40,714 nucleotides of DNA from Candidatus Hydrogenedentota bacterium (GCA_016791475.1 JAEUWI010000031.1:48876-89589), one strand, 5' to 3'; shown: positions 1 to 10,174, counted from the stretch's first letter. Translations and numbers: made by a program. Notes: generated from the letters alone by a model not told the origin.

Positions 1-210
1 GAGGGAGAAGGCGAGGGAGAAGGCGAGGGAGAAGGCGAGGGAGAAGGCGAGGGAGAAGGCGAGGGAGAAGGCGAGGGAGAAGGCGAGGGTGAGGGAGAAG
101 GCGAGGGAGAAGGCGAGGGAGAAGGCGAGGGTGAGGGAGAAGGTGAGGGAGAAGGCGAGGGAGAAGGCGAGGGTGAAGGTGAAGGTGAAGGTGAAGGAGA
201 AGGTGAAGGT
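1..210 (+). repeat. 12-bp/6-bp tandem repeat encoding (Glu-Gly)n
   Basis: An uninterrupted run of the 12-bp unit GAGGGAGAAGGC starts at base 1. It is broken by single GAGGGT hexamers at 85-90, 127-132 and 169-174, and decays into GAAGGT/GAAGGA hexamers from 175 to 210. Read in frame 1 it gives 35 consecutive Glu-Gly dipeptides. The strand is almost purely purine, so the tract is strongly asymmetric and likely to slip in replication. It continues past the left edge, so its full length is unknown. Confidence 0.95.
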
Positions 211-540
211 GAGCCAACGACCGAGCAACATGCCGAGGCCTTGCTGGAGGAGTTTCAGTCGGCCGACGCCAACAGCGACGGGCGTTTGAGCTTCTCCGAA
301 GCCAATGCCGCCCTTGGCGCCTTCAGCCGCCAGCAGTTCAGCGATCTGGACACCAATGGCGACAACCTGCTCTCCGAATCAGAGCTACGCGCCATTCTTG
401 GCGAGGAGGTGGAGACGCCCGGCTGCGCACTGACCACCAAGACGGTCCAGAAACACCTGGGCGACCTGTTCCTCTTCGGACTCGCCATAACGAGTCTCGC
501 GGTGCACAGCGCAACGCGGCGTCGGGACCACGTAGGCTGA
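1..540 (+). CDS. 3' part of EF-hand surface protein with Glu-Gly stalk and C-terminal sorting tail
   Basis: This is the C-terminal 179 residues of a protein whose start lies before the window. Visible order: a 70-residue (Glu-Gly) low-complexity stalk; two EF-hand-like calcium loops at residues 89-100 (DANSDGRLSFSE) and 117-128 (DTNGDNLLSESE, with Asn where the usual Gly sits at loop position 6); then a Gly-Cys pair (Cys142), a hydrophobic helix at about 153-171 and an RRR cluster at 173-175, four residues before the end. Motif–transmembrane–basic tails of this kind are known as protein-sorting signals (for example MYXO-CTERM, which also carries Cys). By inference the protein is exported, held at the envelope, processed at the tail and may bind calcium through the dockerin-like EF loops. 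The stalk would act as a flexible, highly acidic spacer. The TGA stop is at 538-540. The ligand or enzyme domain, if any, is outside the window. Confidence 0.85.
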   Translation, partial: EGEGEGEGEGEGEGEGEGEGEGEGEGEGEGEGEGEGEGEGEGEGEGEGEGEGEGEGEGEGEGEGEGEGEGEPTTEQHAEALLEEFQSADANSDGRLSFSEANAALGAFSRQQFSDLDTNGDNLLSESELRAILGEEVETPGCALTTKTVQKHLGDLFLFGLAITSLAVHSATRRRDHVG

Positions 541-564
541 TCTAGATCGAATAACTTTATTCCT

Positions 565-593
565 GGGCCCGCGCGTTCCGTTCGCGCGGGCCC
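565..593 (+). terminator. Strong GC hairpin after the EF-hand gene
   Basis: A perfect 11-bp stem (GGGCCCGCGCG at 565-575 with CGCGCGGGCCC at 583-593) encloses a 7-nt loop, 24 bp after the stop codon. The following bases (TTCGTGC) are only weakly T-rich. It is most likely the transcription terminator separating this gene from leuS, though an efficient U-tract is missing. Confidence 0.65.
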
Positions 594-617
594 TTCGTGC
601 ACCCATGGGCCGTCGTA

Positions 618-626
618 TGCTACAAT
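618..626 (+). promoter_or_regulatory. Extended -10 element upstream of leuS
   Basis: TGC-TACAAT at 618-626 fits an extended sigma70 -10 box (TGn plus 5 of 6 consensus bases). It lies about 50 bp before the leuS start and just after the preceding terminator hairpin. No convincing -35 is visible. Called by eye only. Confidence 0.35.
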
Positions 627-677
627 CCGCCCCTCGTTTGAATCCCGAAGCCCCAACGGCGGAGTTGTATCTTTTCC

Positions 678-3206
<2,529 letters not shown>

Positions 3207-3249
3207 CAGTTCTTTCCCCCGAGCGTAGGATAGCTAGCTGGACTACTGA

Positions 3250-3279
3250 CGACTTCCAAAAGTCGATACCGGAATCCGG
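3250..3279 (+). other. Two adjacent small hairpins ahead of the 33-aa ORF
   Basis: CGACTT-CCAA-AAGTCG (3250-3265) is a perfect 6-bp stem with a 4-nt loop, and CCGGAATCCGG (3269-3279) can form a second short stem. They lie 44 bp after leuS and about 40 bp before the small ORF at 3320. They could be a weak leuS terminator or a leader structure; no U-tract follows. Confidence 0.3.
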
Positions 3280-3319
3280 GTGTGTAGTTCATGGGGTAGA
3301 TCCAAACGGGAGAAAAGAC

Positions 3320-3421
3320 ATGGAGCGGCTGATACTCGTATTCGGTGGGTTCATAATCGTGTTCCTGACGTTAGCCAGCGCATTTATGACGATGCTCGGA
3401 GACGCGATAGGCGCGTTCTGA
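3320..3421 (+). CDS. 33-aa hydrophobic small membrane protein (candidate)
   Basis: A 33-codon ORF, well below the size of normal gene calls, begins MERLILVFGGFIIVFLTL and ends GDAIGAF before a TGA. Apart from Glu2, Arg3 and Asp28 it is almost wholly hydrophobic, so it would form one transmembrane helix (about residues 4-26) with a short tail. GGGAGAAAAG immediately upstream (about 3308-3317) provides a purine-rich ribosome-binding site. No homologue is recognised. A single-helix accessory subunit or a type I toxin-like peptide are both possible. The competing 60-codon frame at 3280-3462 is Arg-rich and looks like noise. Coding status rests only on composition and the ribosome-binding site. 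Confidence 0.45.
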   Translation: MERLILVFGGFIIVFLTLASAFMTMLGDAIGAF

Positions 3422-3746
3422 GGATCGCAAGTAGATCGCCAGGCTACAAAGCGCTGCGTTAACGACAAGTCCGCGTCATTGGTCCGACTTAATTTGTGTC
3501 CTGTCGTGGTTGGTAGTTTCAGTCTTGCAAAGCTGGGCTGCCCCCTGACCACATCACCCTTTCACCGGATGTAGCAAAGAGTTGGTCGATTCTGGTCGAC
3601 AAGCTGGCGAAGTCGGCTTTGTGCACTGGCGTTTGGAGTGTATGCCGACTACCTGTAGTCTCGGGTCGGCAGCGATGCTAAGTTTGAGCGGAGTCTTTGC
3701 TCCTCACACTATTCTTAGTACCCGCCACTACCTGCACCCCCACATA
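3422..3746. other. Intergenic stretch, no gene seen
   Basis: About 325 bp between two tiny hydrophobic ORFs. Codon-like structure is absent on both strands, and the base composition is lower in GC than the neighbours. A short bulged inverted repeat (TTGGTCGA...TCGACAA) occurs at about 3581-3602. No tRNA, known RNA motif or insertion-sequence end was recognised. Confidence 0.5.
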
Positions 3747-3776
3747 TTGCGCCGAATCGCGTTTTCCGTGTACAAT
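3747..3776 (+). promoter_or_regulatory. Sigma70-like promoter before the 35-aa ORF
   Basis: TTGCGC (3747-3752), an 18-bp spacer and TACAAT (3771-3776; 5 of 6 consensus) point at the small ORF starting at 3859, which would give a leader of about 75 nt. Confidence 0.4.
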
Positions 3777-3858
3777 TGAGGGGCAATTAAGGGCGGCATA
3801 CTACGCGCGCTGTCGTGCGTCGCTCGATTTTTTTACTCAATCCAGAAGGTAGTACCCC

Positions 3859-3966
3859 ATGGGTCTTCTTGCCCTGATCATCGATATCTCCACCAGCATC
3901 CTCCAGTTTGTCATCTTCACGATCGAAGCCATTCTGTCGGTGCTTTTCGGCACGCCCGCGGTCTAA
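3859..3966 (+). CDS. 35-aa hydrophobic small membrane protein (candidate)
   Basis: A 35-codon ORF begins MGLLALIIDISTSILQFVI and ends LFGTPAV before TAA. Charged residues are limited to Asp9 and Glu23, so the chain should insert in the membrane as one long or two short hydrophobic helices. The ribosome-binding site AGAAGGT (3844-3850) sits 8 nt before the ATG, and a promoter-like pair lies at 3747-3776. Its stop codon is only 3 bp from the convergent end of the gamma-glutamylcyclotransferase-like gene, so there is no room for a separate terminator. No family is recognised. Together with the 33-aa ORF at 3320 it makes this region a small-protein locus rather than empty spacer. Confidence 0.55.
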   Translation: MGLLALIIDISTSILQFVIFTIEAILSVLFGTPAV

Positions 3967-3969
3967 GCG

Positions 3970-4461
3970 CTACGGCGTCCAGACGCCACTGGAAATGCGG
4001 TGGCCGCCCTCTCCGGTCGTTCGGATATAGGTCCACGCGGGGAGGGTGTCCCGTTCGGATGCGGCGGGGATCAGCACGCGCTGGTAGAGGCACGCCTCGC
4101 CCGAGCGCACGTCTTCATACTCGTCCAGCGGCGGAACGCAGGCGGTCGGATCGCGCAAAACCGCGATCTCGCCGTGCACCCAGCCCCAGTCGCCGGATCG
4201 CATGCGGAGTGGGTGGGTGGTGCGCCACTGCGCCGTGGTGACGTCGAGCAGGGCATCCTCCGTGCCCGTCGCCAGGACGCTTTCTTCGGGCACCTCCAGC
4301 GCGGGATAGCCCGCTTCAAGCTGGAAGAGCCGTCCCCAGACCCGTGCGGGTTCGGCATGCACCAGCCAGGGCGCCACGAGGTCATGGCGGCATTCGCCGC
4401 GCATCAGGGTGCCGTAAAAGAAAAACCGAATCGTTATTTCGCGTTCGTTCATCGCCGCCAT
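3970..4461 (-). CDS. Gamma-glutamylcyclotransferase-like (AIG2/GGCT fold) protein
   Basis: A 163-residue cytosolic protein of the gamma-glutamylcyclotransferase superfamily, whose members release 5-oxoproline from gamma-glutamyl amines or peptides. The substrate-binding Tyr-Gly-Thr-Leu signature is at residues 16-19 (FFFYGTLMRGE), and the general acid/base Glu fits Glu116 in LDEYEDV, followed by the family's Y-x-R strand (LYQRVLI). Length is near the family norm. The ATG at 4461 lies 8 bp after the stop of the upstream DUF5722 gene, with a purine-rich GAAGAAGAA before it; Met4 (4452) is an alternative start. The tight spacing suggests co-transcription with the glycosidase-like gene. The actual substrate is unknown, since many family members are uncharacterised. 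Confidence 0.8.
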   Translation of the reverse strand: MAAMNEREITIRFFFYGTLMRGECRHDLVAPWLVHAEPARVWGRLFQLEAGYPALEVPEESVLATGTEDALLDVTTAQWRTTHPLRMRSGDWGWVHGEIAVLRDPTACVPPLDEYEDVRSGEACLYQRVLIPAASERDTLPAWTYIRTTGEGGHRISSGVWTP

Positions 4462-4468
4462 TTCTTCT

Positions 4469-6661
4469 TCAAGGTGTCGCAGGGGCGACTTCGGGAATCG
4501 TGCCCCGGTAGTTCACCTCGCTCCAATCGTTGATCCCGATGACCGGCTTCGCAAACTCAATTGCCCGGTCCTCATCAGGCGTGCTCAGGGCCTGGAAGAC
4601 GTACCAGACGGGCTTCCTGCCGTGGGGGTCTTCTTCGTCATCGGGATAGCGCCGCAGGCCGATGCGGAGTCCGCCCTCGTGGCGGTTGTCCACCCAGTTG
4701 TGAAAGTGAAACATGCTCACGCTGTCGAGGGGTTCCATCTTTTTCCAAAGGTAGGCCATGCAGGCGGCCTGGTCCGTCAACGACTTTTCCGAGTAGTCGG
4801 GTGAGTTTGGACCCTGCTCGGTAAACTGCAGATCGCGCCGGGTCTCGCCCCTGTACCAAGTCTCAGGATTTTTCACCCAGGCGTCAATCACTTCCATGTT
4901 CTTGAAGGTAATGCGCGGTGTGTCGAAGGAGAACCACGCAGTTTCATCTTCCCAGGCGCGGGGATCGCGCAGGTCTTCCGGATAGGGATGGTACGCGATG
5001 CCCCAGGGGAAGTCGCCCTCGGCCCGACTGAACTCGAGGAGCAATGCGAGCAACTCTTTGCCACGGTAACAGTGCTCGGCGTAGACCGAGTTCCAGTGGT
5101 GTTCCAGTGAGATATAGACCTTCGCGTAGGGGTCATATTGCCAGGCGATAAGTTGGGCCATCCGCATGGACTTGTGATAGGCGTCCATGTAGGTCAGGGG
5201 AGGCTTGTCGCCCATATTCGTCCAGACCCAGCCGGAATTCACCTCGTTGTGCAGGATCCAGTGGTGGATGCGCCCATACTGCCCGTCGGGCTTGCTGTAG
5301 CGTTCCGCCAGGAAATTCATCGCTGCCGCGTAGGCGGCCACACCCTCGGCGCTCGTGAAATTGGGCATGACGAAGATGCCTGCGGGATCCGCATCCGGGT
5401 GGGCCACGATGCGCCGGAATTCGCCCTCGGGCGCATCCTTGCCTTGATTGAGCAGGATGATGGCCGAGACGATCAGGTTGTATTTCGCGGCGGAAAGCAT
5501 GTGGTCGTCCAGGTTCGCCACCGCCGCGTCGTCCGTGTACCACGTGCGCCCGCAATACGGATAAGGCGTGCGTCCCTCACCTGGCTCCGTGCGCATGTAG
5601 CTGTCCAGCATGATATTGATCGTCACGGCGGAAACACCCAGGGCCTCAATATCCTCTACGGGCCGGCCCGGCGAGAAACCGCCCAGGCCCTTGCGATTGC
5701 GCGGTTTGGCTTCGGTGAGGCCTGGTCGCGGCGTAACCTGGGTAGCGTAGGTCCCGAAAGTCATCAGTGGGTCGTATTCACTTGGTTCCTGGAGTATGGC
5801 CCATCGAGAATAAAGCCGGTCTCTACCATCCTCCGCGTATCGGGGTGCGTTGATTTCAAATTCTTCGTCCCATCCGGCGGTGATCTGTTCCAACTTGTTC
5901 AAGGAGGATGTGTCCCCATAGTCCGCTTCGATGGGAATCTCCACCAGCCAATGGGCGGCATTCGGGTTGTCGCCGTCGCTTCTCCCGAGGGCCCCGCGAA
6001 TTGCAATGGTGGATTCGCCCACTGATATGTCGATCCCAGAGTGGATGTCCTGGCCGAGGTAGGCATTCAGTCTGGCATCGGCCGCCTCGGCGCCTGAGAG
6101 CGGGGGCTCGGCTTCAACGTTCCCTTGAGAATCGGACCTCCCGTTTCGGGCCGTGCTCTCATTCGCACGCTCTTCCGGGGTTTGCGCACGCAACACCATA
6201 TTTCGGATCTGAATCGACCGGCCAGCCTCCCGACCGAAGTCAATGCGGAGCTGGTTGTAGGGCTGGCTTGCCCGTACCCGCGCGGGCCATATATCGATGC
6301 GACAGGACGACCAGCCCTGGCTTGGGACGAGGCCTGGACCCTTGACACTATTCTCTTCGCGTCCCGGCGGCACGATGAAAACCTGTAGGTCGGTGGTGCC
6401 CGTCAGGCTGAAGTATTCAAACTCCAGAATTGAATTGGGTGCAACCGTGGTTCCCTCCGGCAGGGGCTGAGTAAACAGATACGGGTCGGGTCCTGTGGTG
6501 TTAATCTCCACCATCCCTTCGCCAACCGTCGCGATGGTCAAGTCGTTTGCGCCGTCAGGCGCAATTGTAACCGGAAGGGGCTGCTGGGCGCGGGCGGCCA
6601 ATGCCAGGATGCACGCGCAGAAGCCGCAAGAGAGGCGGTTCCACAGTGAAGGGGGGAGCAT
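4469..6661 (-). CDS. Secreted DUF5722 family glycosidase-like protein
   Basis: A 730-residue exported protein. The start is placed at the ATG at 6661 because GAGGA lies 7 nt upstream and translation from there gives a signal peptide (MLPPSLWNRLSCGFCACILA... with cleavage near ALAARA-QQ); a longer open frame continues to 6892 but its extra residues look non-coding. Residues about 30-210 are a beta-rich carbohydrate-binding-like region. From about 300 onward is the DUF5722 domain, a TIM-barrel type related in style to clan GH-A. The barrel hallmarks are HNEVNSGWVW with Glu473 as candidate acid/base and LQFTEQGPNSPDYS with Glu615 as candidate nucleophile, followed by FHNWVDNRHEGGLRIGLRRYPDD. Family membership is recalled from motif similarity; the substrate is unknown. 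Upstream (same strand) lies the TPR/gluzincin gene, and downstream the GGCT-like gene. Confidence 0.85.
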   Translation of the reverse strand: MLPPSLWNRLSCGFCACILALAARAQQPLPVTIAPDGANDLTIATVGEGMVEINTTGPDPYLFTQPLPEGTTVAPNSILEFEYFSLTGTTDLQVFIVPPGREENSVKGPGLVPSQGWSSCRIDIWPARVRASQPYNQLRIDFGREAGRSIQIRNMVLRAQTPEERANESTARNGRSDSQGNVEAEPPLSGAEAADARLNAYLGQDIHSGIDISVGESTIAIRGALGRSDGDNPNAAHWLVEIPIEADYGDTSSLNKLEQITAGWDEEFEINAPRYAEDGRDRLYSRWAILQEPSEYDPLMTFGTYATQVTPRPGLTEAKPRNRKGLGGFSPGRPVEDIEALGVSAVTINIMLDSYMRTEPGEGRTPYPYCGRTWYTDDAAVANLDDHMLSAAKYNLIVSAIILLNQGKDAPEGEFRRIVAHPDADPAGIFVMPNFTSAEGVAAYAAAMNFLAERYSKPDGQYGRIHHWILHNEVNSGWVWTNMGDKPPLTYMDAYHKSMRMAQLIAWQYDPYAKVYISLEHHWNSVYAEHCYRGKELLALLLEFSRAEGDFPWGIAYHPYPEDLRDPRAWEDETAWFSFDTPRITFKNMEVIDAWVKNPETWYRGETRRDLQFTEQGPNSPDYSEKSLTDQAACMAYLWKKMEPLDSVSMFHFHNWVDNRHEGGLRIGLRRYPDDEEDPHGRKPVWYVFQALSTPDEDRAIEFAKPVIGINDWSEVNYRGTIPEVAPATP

Positions 6662-6803
6662 GGTTGGTTCCTCGGATGCTTCGTTCATGGGATCCTGTGC
6701 GGGGCGGAAGGGATGAATCTGGCTCAGCGCCGCGGTGCATCCATCTTTCGGATGCGAATCCGTGCCCTGGAGAAGTGAATACGTTGTGGACTCGTGGAGT
6801 TCC

Positions 6804-8060
6804 CTACTTGTACGCCGCCTTAAGCTTCTCTTCGAGCGCGGCATAGTCCATGCCGAAGGCTTCTTTGATAGCGTCCTGGGGCGGGCTACCATCCTTCATC
6901 CGACGGATTGCGTCCGCCATCTTTTTTGTGCCCCCTTCATTCCAGAGAATCTGGGTGGCGGCGTGTGCCTGGGCGTAGGCGAGGGCCAGTTCATTGGCGT
7001 CGAGTTGGTCCAGTTGGCGGGCCTCAAGATCCGCCAGGGAGGAGGCGTGATCGGCGGTATAGGCCTTGCGCAGCATGCGTTCACGGGACTGATCCATCTG
7101 GCGCGAAAACGTTTCGGCGAGACCTTCGTTCAACCACCACGGTACGTGTCCGCCGCCAATCTGGGCGAGGACGACATGGACATATTCGTGGGTCAGGCGG
7201 GTCGAAAGCACCTGGGGCGTGAGGAATCGCTTGTTTTTTCCGGTGATAGGGGCGCGGATCTTGCCATCGAAAAGGGCGCCCACATGGGCGGCGGACTGGG
7301 TGGCTTCCGCAAACTGTTCGCCGCTGTAGAGCACCACCTGCACGGGCTCCGTCGGAAAGGCGCCCCCCAGCTTCTCGCCTACAGACTTGTAGGCGTCTTC
7401 CAGCACGCGAAAAACGCCATCGCGCGTGGCTTCCGAAAGCGCTTCGGCATAGCGGAGCTGAAAATGGCCCGCGTCGTAGGCGGTGAAACCGGCTTCAACG
7501 CTGTTTTCGCGAGAAAGCTTGTCCATCTTTTCCTGGAGCCCCGGCCAGGCGGGATCGAGCTTGAGCACCTCGTCCCACTGGGCGCCCGCCTCCGTAAGCT
7601 TATTTTGCTGATAATAGGCTTCACCCAGGAGAAAGCGCGCTTCCTTGCTCGCGCTGTCGAGGGCAACCGCCTTCTCCAGTTGGGTGGTGGCGGCGCTCAG
7701 GTCACCCTGCTTGAGGCGGTACGCTCCGGCCTGGGCGAGGGCGGAGACGTTGTCCGGGTCCACCTCAAGCCCCAGATTGACCCGCGCCAGGGCTTCGGGC
7801 AGCTTACCCGCGACGGCCAGATCGTTGGCCATGGCCTGATGGACCGCGCACAGGTTTCGTTTGATGGAAGGATTGTTCGCTTCCAGTTCGAGGGCTTTGC
7901 CGAAGTTTTCCAAGGCCAGTTCGTAGCGTTTTTCTCCGAAGGCCATGACTCCGAGTTCGTTGAAGCCCTTGGCCGGGGGCGCCTGCTGCGCAACGGCGCC
8001 GCTCGCCGATACAAGAAGGGCAAGGAGGGTAAAAGCGTTTACTGATGCGTGCATTCGCAT
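6804..8060 (-). CDS. Secreted TPR protein with C-terminal gluzincin (peptidase MA-like) domain
   Basis: A 418-residue exported protein. A signal peptide (residues 1-25, cleavage after GAVAQ) is followed by tetratricopeptide repeats at about 32-180 (for example LGVMAFGEKRYELALENFGK and FLLGEAYYQQNKLTEAGAQW). A zinc-metallopeptidase domain follows at about 195-418 with HEYVH at 291-295 and the third ligand Glu312 in WWLNEG. HExxH plus WxxEG is the gluzincin pattern of the peptidase-MA group. It should act in the periplasm or at the envelope as a protease or zinc-binding scaffold; the substrate is unknown. The start has only a weak GGAA ribosome-binding site, and Met3 is an alternative. It lies 142 bp upstream of the DUF5722 gene on the same strand, so they may share a transcript, although the gap could hold a promoter. 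Confidence 0.85.
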   Translation of the reverse strand: MRMHASVNAFTLLALLVSASGAVAQQAPPAKGFNELGVMAFGEKRYELALENFGKALELEANNPSIKRNLCAVHQAMANDLAVAGKLPEALARVNLGLEVDPDNVSALAQAGAYRLKQGDLSAATTQLEKAVALDSASKEARFLLGEAYYQQNKLTEAGAQWDEVLKLDPAWPGLQEKMDKLSRENSVEAGFTAYDAGHFQLRYAEALSEATRDGVFRVLEDAYKSVGEKLGGAFPTEPVQVVLYSGEQFAEATQSAAHVGALFDGKIRAPITGKNKRFLTPQVLSTRLTHEYVHVVLAQIGGGHVPWWLNEGLAETFSRQMDQSRERMLRKAYTADHASSLADLEARQLDQLDANELALAYAQAHAATQILWNEGGTKKMADAIRRMKDGSPPQDAIKEAFGMDYAALEEKLKAAYK

Positions 8061-8231
8061 GGGGCGGGGTTCCAGATTGCATTGGAAACGAGTTTCGGGG
8101 GCAAACCCTCCGACCTACGATATCACGCCGCTCCAAAGTGCATCAAACACCCCGGCCCAAGCGCCATGCATCGCCCGTAGCGGATCTGGTAAAGTGTTGG
8201 GGTCAGCAACCAAGTATGGATAGGGCCCGAC

Positions 8232-9698
8232 GTGACTACGCCAATCAAAATTCTGTTTGCCACCGCCGAGGTGGCGCCTCTGATGAGCACAGGCGGTTTG
8301 GCCGACGTTGCCGCCGCCCTTCCCAAGGCGCTGAAACAGGCGGGCCACGATGTGCGCTTGATCATGCCCTTCTACGGCACCCTGCCGGCCCTTCCGGAGT
8401 CCGCGCGCCGGGGAATGTGCGTGGCCCACATGGGCACCCACACGGCCTATGGCGCGCTGTGGGAGACGGTGATTCCGGAAACGGATATTCCCCTCTACCT
8501 CATCGAGCATGGTCACTACTTTTATCGCCCCCGGCCCTACGGCGATGGAAATCACGAGTACCACGACAACGCCGAGCGGTTCTGCTTTTTCTCGCAGGCG
8601 GCGCTGGATGCAATTCCCCAGACGGGGTGGAAACCTGATCTGGTGCATTGTCACGATTGGACCACGGCGCCGATCCCGGTCTATCTCAAGACCTCATTCG
8701 CGCGCAACCCCTTCTGGGCGGATACGCCGTGCCTGTACACCATCCACAATCTGGCCTATCAGGGGCGCTACGGCGCGGACAAGATGGCCAGCACCGGATT
8801 TGATCCGGAGCTCTTTCATCCCGAGTGCCTGGAGTACCACGGCGACCTGAACTTGATGAAAGGCGCCATAACGTTGGCGGATCGCATCTCCACCGTCAGC
8901 CCGCGCTATGCCCGGGAAATTCAGACCCGGGAATATGGCGAAGGGCTGGACGGGATCTTGCGCAATCGGGTCGGGTCCCTTACGGGCATCCTGAATGGCG
9001 CCGACTATGCGCTTTGGGACCCGGCCACGGATCCCTACCTTCCCGCCAATTATGATCGCGGCGATCTGAGCGGCAAAGCGCTTTGCAAGGCCTTTATCCA
9101 GCGAGAATTCGGGTTGCCGGAGGCGGATGTGCCGCTCTTTGGCATTGTCAGCCGCCTGGCCTGGCAGAAGGGCATCGACCTGCTGGTGGAGGCGATCCGG
9201 GCCTTGCCCGAAGGGGCGGCTCAGGTGATCGTGCTGGGTTCCGGCGACCCCTGGCTCCAGCACCAGTTGAAAGAGCTGGAGGCGCAACGACCAGCCGATG
9301 TGCGTGTTCGACTCGATTTCAACGTGCCCATCGCCCACCAGATGCAAGCCGGGATGGACTTCTTTCTGATGCCTTCCCGCTATGAGCCGTGCGGCTTGAG
9401 CCAGTTTTACAGCTATGCCTATGGCGTGATCCCCATCGTACGCCGGAGCGGTGGTCTGGCCGATACCGTATGGGATCTGAACCCGCTTAACGAGCAGCGG
9501 GGCGTGGCGACTGGCCTTTCCTTTGTACCGCTGACCTCCCATTCCCTCGCGCTTCGCATGCGGCAGGCGATCACGCTCTATGGTGATCGCGAGCGCTTCA
9601 CCGCGCTTCGTGACCGGGGTATGGCCCAGGATTTCTCCTGGTCGCGTTCCTGCAGCGAGTACGTGGCGCTCTACAGAAAATGTCTGGAGGCGGCCTGA
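8232..9698 (+). CDS. glgA: Glycogen synthase (ADP-glucose type, GT5)
   Basis: A 488-residue cytosolic GT-B enzyme that adds glucose from ADP-glucose to the non-reducing end of alpha-1,4-glucan. N-terminal domain: VAPLMSTGGLADVAAALPKAL, HCHDWTTA and YTIHNLAYQG. C-terminal domain: the donor-site block MPSRYEPCGLSQFYSYAYGVIPIVRRSGGLADTV. Length matches bacterial GlgA. The start is a GTG at 8232 with the purine-rich GGATAGGG upstream; no ATG fits the conserved N-terminus. Odd point: the Lys of the usual K-x-G-G-L motif, which contacts ADP-glucose, is Ser19 here (STGGL). The enzyme could still work or could have altered affinity. The gene is followed 2 bp later by the tsaE start, making a two-gene transcript. 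Confidence 0.95.
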   Translation: MTTPIKILFATAEVAPLMSTGGLADVAAALPKALKQAGHDVRLIMPFYGTLPALPESARRGMCVAHMGTHTAYGALWETVIPETDIPLYLIEHGHYFYRPRPYGDGNHEYHDNAERFCFFSQAALDAIPQTGWKPDLVHCHDWTTAPIPVYLKTSFARNPFWADTPCLYTIHNLAYQGRYGADKMASTGFDPELFHPECLEYHGDLNLMKGAITLADRISTVSPRYAREIQTREYGEGLDGILRNRVGSLTGILNGADYALWDPATDPYLPANYDRGDLSGKALCKAFIQREFGLPEADVPLFGIVSRLAWQKGIDLLVEAIRALPEGAAQVIVLGSGDPWLQHQLKELEAQRPADVRVRLDFNVPIAHQMQAGMDFFLMPSRYEPCGLSQFYSYAYGVIPIVRRSGGLADTVWDLNPLNEQRGVATGLSFVPLTSHSLALRMRQAITLYGDRERFTALRDRGMAQDFSWSRSCSEYVALYRKCLEAA

Positions 9699-9700
9699 TC

Positions 9701-10174
9701 GTGGAGTTCAGTTTCGAGACGGGATCACCGGAGCAGACGGAAGCGGTGGGTTTCTTGCTGGCGGGCCTGGTGCCTCAGGGGACGTTGGTAGCCCTTCACG
9801 GCGATCTGGCGGCGGGGAAGACCTGCCTGGTGCGGGGCATGGCCCGGTGCTTCGATCAGCACGCGCCGGTACATAGTCCCACCTTCACCTTGGTCAATCA
9901 ATACGGCAGCGACGCGCCCCTGTATCACCTGGATCTTTATCGCCTGGGTGGTCCGGACGAACTGGCGGATTTGGGCTATGAAGAAGTCTTCGACTCCGAG
10001 GGCCTTTGCGTGGTCGAGTGGGCGGAGCGGGCCGAGGGCCTGCTTCCGGCGCAGCGCATCGATATCCACCTGGCCCACGCCGGGGGTGATCGGCGCACAT
10101 TGCGATTCCACAACCGGGGCATTGCGCTGCCGGGGGATTTCGAATCCCGGCTGCGGGCGTTGCTCGCCGAGTAG
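9701..10174 (+). CDS. tsaE: tRNA threonylcarbamoyladenosine biosynthesis ATPase TsaE
   Basis: A 157-residue cytosolic P-loop ATPase that works with TsaB and TsaD to place the t6A37 modification on ANN-decoding tRNAs. The Walker A motif is GDLAAGKT, where GDLGAGKT is usual. SPTFTLVNQY, the HLDLYRL block and VVEWAERAEGLLP are hallmark TsaE segments. The start is set at the GTG at 9701, 2 bp after the glgA stop, with GGAGG at 9686-9690 inside the glgA end. An in-frame ATG at 9680 would overlap glgA by 19 bp but has no ribosome-binding site, and the family usually begins just before the S-x-E-x-T segment. Partners tsaB and tsaD are not in the window. Confidence 0.95.
   Translation: MEFSFETGSPEQTEAVGFLLAGLVPQGTLVALHGDLAAGKTCLVRGMARCFDQHAPVHSPTFTLVNQYGSDAPLYHLDLYRLGGPDELADLGYEEVFDSEGLCVVEWAERAEGLLPAQRIDIHLAHAGGDRRTLRFHNRGIALPGDFESRLRALLAE

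Noticed and set aside
1-210. Possible CRISPR array
   Set aside because: The repeats are contiguous 12-bp coding units without spacers and are in frame with a C-terminal domain.
3582-3779. 65-codon plus-strand frame in the gap after leuS
   Set aside because: Mixed composition without domain or ribosome-binding site, and it crosses the promoter of the 35-aa ORF.
3207-3858. tRNA gene in the leuS downstream gap
   Set aside because: No T-loop-like GTTCGA-type segment is paired with an acceptor stem at the right distance.
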